NCBI GenBank assembly: GCA_946623205.1
Contig: CAMOQV010000040.1
Coordinates: 1 to 9,962, forward strand
DNA: 9,962 nt
Source: an uncultured Clostridia bacterium
Lineage (GTDB): Bacteria; Bacillota; Clostridia; Christensenellales; UBA3700
Reading direction: 5' to 3'
Shown: one piece after another, positions 1 to 5,068 of the stretch
Position numbering within the stretch: position 1 is the first letter of the stretch
How the letters are laid out: each line of letters begins with the position of its first letter
The notes under the pieces: model-generated
The model's input: the letters and a program-made list of their open reading frames with translations, nothing else
Told to the model about the DNA's origin: nothing
The model's database searches: none
Made by a program: the position numbers and the translations under genes

Positions 1-1215
1 ATGATCAAGTGTACCTCTGATACAAATTTCGCCAACTTCACCTGGCATACAAGGAATTCCATCTTCATTTAGAATTTGAACATCAAATCCTGGTGTAGCC
101 TTTCCGATGAAGCCACATTCTGGAGATTCATATCCTTTTAGCGTTGCTATCACGCAAGTTGTTTCTGTTTGACCAAAACCTTCGTGAATTTCAAGACCAG
201 TTGCTGCCTTCCATGTATTAAAGATTTCTGGATTTAGCGCTTCGCCGGCTGCATTACAATGTACTAAGCTCTTTAAATTGTACTTTGATACATCTTCTTG
301 TAGAAGTAGTCTATACATTGTAGGTGGTACACAGAATGTTGTAACTTTGTAATGTTCAAGCTTAGACAAGATGTCTGCTGCATGGAATTTTTCAAAGTCG
401 TATACAAGAACTGCACTTTCTCCAAACCATTGTCCGTAGAATTTGCCCCACAAAGCCTTCAACCAACCAGTATCTGAAATTGTGAAGTGTAATCCTCCGT
501 CTACAACACGGTGCCAAAATACACCTGTTATAATGTGTCCTAATGGGTACGTGAAATCATGAATAACCATCTTTGGATATCCGTTTGTTCCAGAAGTGAA
601 TGCTAATAGCATTGTATCTGTAGCTTTTTGATCTTTAATTCTTTCCCATTCGTCGCTGGCTTGTTCTAGTCCATCTTCAAAGTTTAACCATCCTTTTGCG
701 CGCTTTCCTTTTGTTGTAATCTTAATTCTAACTGTAGGGCAGGCATCGGCGCCTTCGTCAAATCTTTCTACGACGTCGCTGTCGCCCGTAATAATGACTG
801 CTTTAATCTCGGCTGCTTGGCATCTATACACATAATCTTTAGCCATTAACATGTGTGTAGCTTGAATTCCTATTGCTCCAATCTTGTGTAAGCCTAAAAG
901 GCCAACCCAGAATAGATAGCTTCTCTTCAATACCAATAACACTCTATCCCCTTTACCAATGCCTATAGATGTAAAGTAGTTAGCTGCTTTGTTAGATAAA
1001 AGCTTCAAATCTCTGAAAGTGAATCTCTTCTCTTCTCCTTCGTTTGAAACCCAGATCATCGCTAACTTGTTAGGTTTTGTTGTTCCTAACTCATCAATAA
1101 CATCATATGCAAAGTTAAAGTTATCAGGATACGAGATTTTGTAATTCTCTTGTGCGTCCTTTAAACTCTCGAAAGAATCTCTAGTTCTTCCGATGTACTT
1201 TTCATAAATCGTCAT
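1..1215 (-). CDS. AMP-forming acyl-CoA synthetase, acetyl/medium-chain type (3' end outside window)
   Basis: This is the N-terminal 405 codons of an adenylate-forming acyl-CoA synthetase; the frame stays open to base 1 and the C-terminal part lies outside the window. The enzyme activates a carboxylic acid with ATP to an acyl-adenylate and then forms the CoA thioester. The phosphate-binding loop reads TSGTNGYPK at residues 207-215, with Asn where most relatives have Thr. The A5 motif GFGQTE is at 346-351, and the GEVGEICIRG strand before the hinge is also present. The C-terminal lid with the catalytic lysine should follow beyond the edge, since family members are about 550 residues. The overall look (LLAFTSGT, EGFGQTETT) suggests the acetyl-CoA synthetase/medium-chain (ACSM-like) branch, distinct from the synthetase domain in the fusion at 5068-7584. 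The start is supported by AGGAG at 1225-1229, nine bases upstream. It begins 29 bases after the cupin regulator gene and is probably last or near last in the operon. The acid substrate cannot be read from sequence. Confidence 0.93.
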   Translation of the reverse strand, partial: MTIYEKYIGRTRDSFESLKDAQENYKISYPDNFNFAYDVIDELGTTKPNKLAMIWVSNEGEEKRFTFRDLKLLSNKAANYFTSIGIGKGDRVLLVLKRSYLFWVGLLGLHKIGAIGIQATHMLMAKDYVYRCQAAEIKAVIITGDSDVVERFDEGADACPTVRIKITTKGKRAKGWLNFEDGLEQASDEWERIKDQKATDTMLLAFTSGTNGYPKMVIHDFTYPLGHIITGVFWHRVVDGGLHFTISDTGWLKALWGKFYGQWFGESAVLVYDFEKFHAADILSKLEHYKVTTFCVPPTMYRLLLQEDVSKYNLKSLVHCNAAGEALNPEIFNTWKAATGLEIHEGFGQTETTCVIATLKGYESPECGFIGKATPGFDVQILNEDGIPCMPGEVGEICIRGTLDH

Positions 1216-1244
1216 TATTACGTTCTCCTAATTTTTTTTGTTCT

Positions 1245-1802
1245 TTATTTTTCGATTACAACTGCTATAAATCTAGCAGGTTTACCTTTCATAGGTTCTT
1301 CCTTATGAGGAATAGAAGCGTCGAAATATACACTATCTCCCTCTTCTAACTCATAAGACATATCTCCAAAGGTGAATTTAATTGTTCCTTCAACAATGTA
1401 GTTGAATTCTTGACCAGAGTGAGAGTGTAAAACTAAATCACTTTGGTTTGGAAGAACAGTTACCATAAATGGGTCAGCTAATTTATCTTTGAAAGTAAAA
1501 GCTAAATGACGATAGTCATATTGGTTATCTTTCACAATCTTGAAACCTTGTCCTTTTCTAGCAAGCGCGCATCCTGTTAGTTGAGGAGTTGTGTCTCCGT
1601 TTAACAAAGTTACTACGTCAACATTAAAGATCTTAGCAACATTGTACATTGTGCTGAATGAGAAATCTTTCTCGCCACTTTCATAAGCACGATATTCTTC
1701 TTCTGAAATTCCAAGTCTTTCAGCAACTTCAACTGCTGTGTAGCCCATAACTTCACGAAGATCTGCCATTCTCATACCCATTTCTTTTAATTGTTCTGTC
1801 AT
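1245..1802 (-). CDS. XRE-family transcriptional regulator with cupin sensor domain
   Basis: This 185-residue cytoplasmic protein joins a helix-turn-helix domain to a small-molecule-binding barrel. Residues about 9-67 form an XRE/Cro-type helix-turn-helix (VAERLGISEEEYRAYESG around 26-43). Residues about 105-183 form a single cupin_2 barrel. The cupin metal site looks intact: motif 1 has H126, H128 and E132 followed by G139, and motif 2 has G155 and H166. Family members with this layout are usually local regulators of metabolic genes whose effector is bound in the cupin pocket. Its place inside the operon, 25 bases after the gamma subunit gene and 29 bases before an acyl-CoA synthetase gene, suggests that it controls this cluster (inference). 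AAGGAGA at 1811-1817 sits eight bases before the ATG. No promoter of its own is visible. The effector and the direction of control are unknown. Confidence 0.93.
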   Translation of the reverse strand: MTEQLKEMGMRMADLREVMGYTAVEVAERLGISEEEYRAYESGEKDFSFSTMYNVAKIFNVDVVTLLNGDTTPQLTGCALARKGQGFKIVKDNQYDYRHLAFTFKDKLADPFMVTVLPNQSDLVLHSHSGQEFNYIVEGTIKFTFGDMSYELEEGDSVYFDASIPHKEEPMKGKPARFIAVVIEK

Positions 1803-1827
1803 AGTTAAATTCTCCTTATCTTTTTGT

Positions 1828-2358
1828 TTAGAAATTGTATCCTAAATCTAATGCTTTAATGTTCTTTTCTAACTTATCTGCATGCTTTGCTGATACAACT
1901 TTCTTTAGGCCTTCCATGATTAAATCATAAGAAACAGCCCCGCTTTCTTTTACCATCTTTCCTAACATAATCATATTAGCTAATCCAGTGATTCCATTGT
2001 CGTTAGCCATTTGTGTTGCTGGGATTGGGAATGCTTTAACATCTTTTCTTGTGATTTCTTCATCGATTAATGAACTATCATAGAAAACATATGCATCCTT
2101 TTCTGCAACAGCAATGTACTTATCTAAAGATGGTCTATTCATTGCTATTACTACATTTGGTTCTGCAATAATTGGTGAACCAATTGGAGTATCTGAAATG
2201 ATAACGCTACAGCTTGCTGTACCTCCTCTCATTTCTGGTCCATAAGATGGCAACCAGCTAATTTCCTTATCTTCTACTAATCCAGCTGTTGCTAATACTT
2301 TTCCTGAGAAAAGAATACCTTGTCCACCGAATCCGGCAAAAATAACACTACTAGTCAT
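1828..2358 (-). CDS. 2-oxoacid:ferredoxin oxidoreductase, gamma subunit
   Basis: This 176-residue protein is the gamma subunit of a four-subunit 2-oxoacid:ferredoxin oxidoreductase, which converts a 2-oxoacid plus CoA to acyl-CoA, CO2 and reduced ferredoxin, reversibly. The N-terminal glycine-rich motif GFGGQG is at residues 9-14 and the conserved SYGPEMRGGTASCSV block at about 38-52; both are hallmarks of the POR/KOR gamma domain thought to take part in CoA binding. Length is normal for a free-standing gamma subunit (about 175-190). The start codon lies eight bases inside the end of the beta gene in another frame, and its AAGGAGG ribosome binding site (2368-2374) is wholly inside that gene, so the two are likely translationally coupled. 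In the VOR nomenclature this is the gamma (vorC/vorG) position; I leave the symbol blank because naming differs between databases and substrate is not proven. Confidence 0.95.
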   Translation of the reverse strand: MTSSVIFAGFGGQGILFSGKVLATAGLVEDKEISWLPSYGPEMRGGTASCSVIISDTPIGSPIIAEPNVVIAMNRPSLDKYIAVAEKDAYVFYDSSLIDEEITRKDVKAFPIPATQMANDNGITGLANMIMLGKMVKESGAVSYDLIMEGLKKVVSAKHADKLEKNIKALDLGYNF

Positions 2359-3097
2359 TCTTTGTTGCCTCCTTATCTTTGTATACTCCTAATGGATAAT
2401 ATGTTGCCATATTTTCATCTAACCACTTAATTGCGTCTGCTGGTGATTTACCCCAGTTAGTTGGACATGTAGATAATACTTCAATTAATGAGAATCCTTT
2501 GCCTTCGATTTGGTTTTGGAATGCCTTCTTAATTGCCTTCTTTGCCTTCATAATGTTCTTAACGTTATTTACAGCAACTCTTTCTACATAAGAAGCACCA
2601 TCTACTTGAGATAACATTTCGCAAACTTTTACTGGATAACCTACAACTGTAACGTCTCTTCCATATGGAGATGTTTGTGTAATTTGATTTGGAAGAGTAG
2701 TTGGAGCCATTTGTCCACCAGTCATACCATAAATCGCATTATTTACGAAAATTATCGTTATGTTTTCGTTTCTTGCTGCTGAATGAACTGTTTCAGCTGT
2801 ACCAATAGCGGCTAAATCGCCATCACCTTGGTATGTGAAAACGATGTCATCTGGTCTAGCTCTCTTGATACCTGTAGCTACTGCAGGAGCACGTCCGTGA
2901 GCAGCTTGTACCATATCGCAATTGAAATAGTTATATGTAAATACACTACATCCAACTGATGCTACACCAACAGTTCTATCTAAAACTCCTAGTTCTTCTA
3001 AGCTTTCTGCTACTAATCTATGGATAATACCATGAGTACATCCTGGACAATAATGAAGTGGAGCGTCTGTTAAACCTTTAGTTTTCTTAAAATCCAT
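2351..3097 (-). CDS. 2-oxoacid:ferredoxin oxidoreductase, beta subunit (thiamine diphosphate-binding)
   Basis: This 248-residue catalytic subunit binds thiamine diphosphate and, probably, one [4Fe-4S] cluster. CPGCTHG at residues 17-23 gives C17 and C20; C50 (GCSVF) and C211 (STCPTNW) complete a four-cysteine set. The spacing resembles the cluster ligands described for the two-subunit archaeal 2-oxoacid oxidoreductases. The thiamine diphosphate/Mg2+ motif runs from GDGDLAAIGT at 91-100 to the asparagines at 119-120 (VNNAIYGMTGGQ). AHGRAPAVATGIKRA at about 66-80 is the usual family signature. The ending CPTNWGKSP...YYPLGVYKD is typical of clostridial homologues annotated as VOR/KOR beta. It starts 12 bases after the alpha gene with a strong AGGAGGT site and overlaps the gamma gene by eight bases. 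Single-chain pyruvate:ferredoxin oxidoreductase is ruled out by the separate subunits; whether the substrate is branched-chain, aryl, or another 2-oxoacid is open. Confidence 0.96.
   Translation of the reverse strand: MDFKKTKGLTDAPLHYCPGCTHGIIHRLVAESLEELGVLDRTVGVASVGCSVFTYNYFNCDMVQAAHGRAPAVATGIKRARPDDIVFTYQGDGDLAAIGTAETVHSAARNENITIIFVNNAIYGMTGGQMAPTTLPNQITQTSPYGRDVTVVGYPVKVCEMLSQVDGASYVERVAVNNVKNIMKAKKAIKKAFQNQIEGKGFSLIEVLSTCPTNWGKSPADAIKWLDENMATYYPLGVYKDKEATKND
2367..2374 (-). promoter_or_regulatory. Ribosome binding site of the gamma gene inside the beta gene
   Basis: AAGGAGGC lies eight bases before the gamma ATG and entirely inside the last codons of the beta gene, which ends eight bases into gamma. 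Translation of gamma is therefore likely coupled to beta. Confidence 0.8.
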
Positions 3098-3105
3098 TTT
3101 CCTTA

Positions 3106-3112
3106 CCTCCTA
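3106..3112 (-). promoter_or_regulatory. Stop codon embedded in ribosome binding site (alpha to beta)
   Basis: The same TAGGAGG word carries the TAG stop of the alpha gene and the ribosome binding site of the beta gene, whose ATG follows shortly after. Confidence 0.8.
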
Positions 3113-4165
3113 CATCTTAGAAACTTCTTCAATCTTAGCAACTACTTCGTTTGAAGAAACGATTACGCCACCTGTTCTATTGCATAGATAAACTGGCTTT
3201 TTGCAATCGATTGCAAGTTTTACATCATCTATCATTTGTCCCATAGATAATTCTACAGAAATAAATGCTTTGCACTTTTCAGCTGCTGCCTTTAATGCCT
3301 TTGTTGGGAATGGCCATAGAGTGATTGGTCTAATCATACCTACTTTTAATCCCTTCTTTCTTGCTTCAACAATAGCATTCTTAGAAACTCTTGCTGCAAT
3401 ACCAAAAGCTACGATACAAATTTCAGCATCGTCCATCATGTATTCTTCATACATTTGTTCCTTTTCTTCAATAACTTTGTATCTAGCGTATCTATTTAAA
3501 TTCCATTGCTCTAATTCTTCTGGGCTTAAGCTTAAAGAGTTGATGATATTTCTATGATCTCTGCCTCTTTGTCCACATGCTGCCCATGGCTTATCGAATT
3601 GCTTAACTTCTACTGCATCTAGAGATACTGGTTCCATCATTTGTCCGATTGTACCATCTGTCAAAATCATTGTTGGAACTCTATAGTTATCAGCAAGTTC
3701 AAATCCTTTAATTGTTAAGCTATACATCTCTTGTACTGATGCTGGAGCTAAAACGATTAAATGATAGTCACCATGACCGCCACCCTTTGTTGCTTGGAAA
3801 TAGTCTGATTGAGATGGTTGAATACCACCTAAACCTGGACCGCCTCTTTCTACGTTAACGATAAGTGCAGGAACTTCACAACCTGCCATATAAGAAATGC
3901 CTTCGCTCTTTAGTGAGATACCAGGGCTTGAAGAACTTGTCATAGATCTTACACCTGCAGCTGCAGCGCCTAATACCATGTTAATAGCGGCAACTTCGCT
4001 CTCTGCTTGTAAGAATGTTCCTCCGATCTTTGGCATTCTCTTTGCCATATATGCGGCTACTTCTGTTTGTGGAGTGATTGGATAACCGAAGTAGTGTCTA
4101 CAACCTGCAGTGATAGCAGCTTCTGCTAATGCTTCATTACCTTTCATTAAAATCTTTTCTGCCAT
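3110..4165 (-). CDS. vorB: 2-oxoacid:ferredoxin oxidoreductase, alpha subunit (VorB-like)
   Basis: This 351-residue alpha subunit carries the substrate-facing pyrimidine-binding half of the thiamine diphosphate site together with the beta subunit. YPITPQTE at residues 28-35 is the diagnostic 2-oxoacid-binding motif, E55 in the QAESE stretch is the expected cofactor-activating glutamate, and SSSSPGISLKSEG (77-89) and GGPGLGGIQPSQSD (108-121) are conserved family blocks. The C-terminal third (about 245-345) is the transketolase-C-like domain. Length fits the short VOR/KOR alpha, without the gamma fusion seen in some KorA proteins. From memory, clostridial proteins with this N-terminus (MAEK.LMKGNEALAEAA) are commonly named 3-methyl-2-oxobutanoate dehydrogenase subunit VorB; that name is by similarity and does not prove the substrate. 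It lies 10 bases after the ferredoxin gene, whose TAG stop is part of this gene's TAGGAGG ribosome binding site. Confidence 0.95.
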   Translation of the reverse strand: MAEKILMKGNEALAEAAITAGCRHYFGYPITPQTEVAAYMAKRMPKIGGTFLQAESEVAAINMVLGAAAAGVRSMTSSSSPGISLKSEGISYMAGCEVPALIVNVERGGPGLGGIQPSQSDYFQATKGGGHGDYHLIVLAPASVQEMYSLTIKGFELADNYRVPTMILTDGTIGQMMEPVSLDAVEVKQFDKPWAACGQRGRDHRNIINSLSLSPEELEQWNLNRYARYKVIEEKEQMYEEYMMDDAEICIVAFGIAARVSKNAIVEARKKGLKVGMIRPITLWPFPTKALKAAAEKCKAFISVELSMGQMIDDVKLAIDCKKPVYLCNRTGGVIVSSNEVVAKIEEVSKM

Positions 4166-4171
4166 ATTCCG

Positions 4172-4178
4172 CCTCCTA
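4172..4178 (-). promoter_or_regulatory. Stop codon embedded in ribosome binding site (delta to alpha)
   Basis: The minus-strand word TAGGAGG contains both the TAG stop of the ferredoxin gene and the AGGAGG ribosome binding site of the alpha gene, six bases before its ATG. This favours ribosomes passing directly from one subunit to the next. Confidence 0.8.
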
Positions 4179-4382
4179 CTTCATTTGAACCGTAATAACA
4201 GTGTCTGGGCACATAATTGCGCAGCTAGCACAACCAATACATGCCTCTTGGTTTGTTATTTCAGCTGGATGATATCCTTTCGAATTCATTCTGTTAGATA
4301 GTTGAACTATCTTCTTTGGACATGCAGTAACACAAAGTCCACAACCTTTGCATCTGTCCTCGTTAAATGTAACTTTTGCCAT
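4176..4382 (-). CDS. 2-oxoacid:ferredoxin oxidoreductase, delta subunit (2x[4Fe-4S] ferredoxin-like)
   Basis: This 68-residue dicluster ferredoxin-type subunit passes electrons from the thiamine diphosphate site to external ferredoxin. It has two CxxCxxCxxxCP motifs: C11, C14, C17, C21-P and C48, C51, C54, C58-P, enough for two [4Fe-4S] clusters, separated by a short loop (KGYHPAEI). I chose the ATG at 4380-4382 rather than one nine codons upstream at 4409. The downstream start has AAGGAGA six bases before it and gives the usual MAKVTFNEDRC beginning. The upstream one would overlap the preceding gene and has an N-terminus foreign to the family. The gap to the ATPase gene is 17 bases. The order delta-alpha-beta-gamma is that of VOR/KOR operons. 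Confidence 0.95.
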   Translation of the reverse strand: MAKVTFNEDRCKGCGLCVTACPKKIVQLSNRMNSKGYHPAEITNQEACIGCASCAIMCPDTVITVQMK

Positions 4383-4388
4383 TTCACA

Positions 4389-4395
4389 TCTCCTT
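4389..4395 (-). promoter_or_regulatory. Ribosome binding site that fixes the ferredoxin subunit start
   Basis: AAGGAGA lies six bases before the ATG at 4380-4382 and just after the TAA stop of the ATPase gene. It supports the 68-residue product over a 77-residue version beginning at 4409. Confidence 0.85.
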
Positions 4396-4399
4396 ATAC

Positions 4400-5068
4400 T
4401 TAGCACCAAACGCCGTAATGAATTACGTCAATTGGAACTAGATTGTTTATCTTGTCTTTCAAATCTTCATAAAGCCCCCTCTCGACACAGGTGAACTTTA
4501 TTGGCAAGCCTGTTTGCTTAGATACTTCGTTTGCGAAGTCTAAACTTGCAAGCACAGTTTTTGTTGTTGTTTCTCTTCCTAGATTTGAATCGTTTACGAT
4601 TCCAGTAAATGGAATTCCACAAGCTGCTTCGATTTCGTTCATAATCTCAATAGTATCTTGAGCTGTTTGTGTTTCAAATCTATATTTGTTTATTACAAGT
4701 AGCATATCGTAATTGCCTTCTTCTTTTAAGGCCGTTTCGAATCTACCTAAAGCTAGCGCTCCTCTATCATCTCCGCCTACGTCTACAACAGCAAGCTTTG
4801 ATTTATCGTGAATCATTCTATATGCACCGCTATTCATAGCAGGAACGTCTACGTTCGAATTAGCATAGTCTGATACTACAAGAGGAATGTTATGTTGATC
4901 CAACATATCTTTTCCGTCTAGCGTTCTAAAATATGGGTTTACAATGTCCATGTCGTATATTTCGACGTCTTCACCTTTTTCTTTTAGGTAGATTGCATAG
5001 TTTAAAGCTACATTTGTCTTACCAGAACCATAGTGTCCAGAAAAAAGTGTTACTCTTTTTGTATCCAT
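4400..5068 (-). CDS. MinD/CobQ-like P-loop ATPase of unknown role, linked to the oxidoreductase
   Basis: This 222-residue soluble protein has the SIMIBI-class nucleotide-binding fold. Walker A is GHYGSGKT at residues 11-18. YDMDIVNPYFR at 38-48 resembles the switch region of the MinD/ParA/CobQ group (D39, D41, N44, P45). VVDVGGDDRG at 94-103 is the Walker B-like segment with D96. IVNDSN at about 157-162 is in the usual place for base recognition. The Walker A lacks the signature lysine of MinD/ParA (KGGxGK), and there is no CxxC pair like that of Mrp/ApbC Fe-S scaffolds, so neither partitioning nor classic Fe-S carrier is supported. It starts at the stop of the fusion gene (TAATG, one base shared; AAGGA at 5077-5081) and is followed 17 bases later by the ferredoxin subunit. 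Such genes are, as I recall, found beside clostridial VOR-type operons, so a role in assembly or control of the oxidoreductase is a fair inference, not shown. Confidence 0.85.
   Translation of the reverse strand: MDTKRVTLFSGHYGSGKTNVALNYAIYLKEKGEDVEIYDMDIVNPYFRTLDGKDMLDQHNIPLVVSDYANSNVDVPAMNSGAYRMIHDKSKLAVVDVGGDDRGALALGRFETALKEEGNYDMLLVINKYRFETQTAQDTIEIMNEIEAACGIPFTGIVNDSNLGRETTTKTVLASLDFANEVSKQTGLPIKFTCVERGLYEDLKDKINNLVPIDVIHYGVWC

Noticed and set aside
3201..3557. Plus-strand open frame of 118 codons inside the alpha subunit gene
   Set aside because: It is antisense to a clear conserved gene, has no recognisable motif and no convincing ribosome binding site. The same holds for the other plus-strand frames across the window.
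2351..4382. Pyruvate:ferredoxin oxidoreductase
   Set aside because: The clostridial pyruvate enzyme is normally one long chain. The separate delta, alpha, beta, gamma layout and VorB-like alpha point to a VOR/KOR-type enzyme, although pyruvate cannot be excluded as a substrate.
4383..4409. Nine-codon N-terminal extension of the ferredoxin subunit
   Set aside because: It would overlap the end of the ATPase gene, adds residues foreign to the family, and the downstream ATG has the good ribosome binding site.
4400..5068. ParA/MinD chromosome partitioning or Mrp Fe-S carrier protein
   Set aside because: The Walker A lacks the signature lysine of ParA/MinD, there is no CxxC pair as in Mrp, and the context is metabolic.
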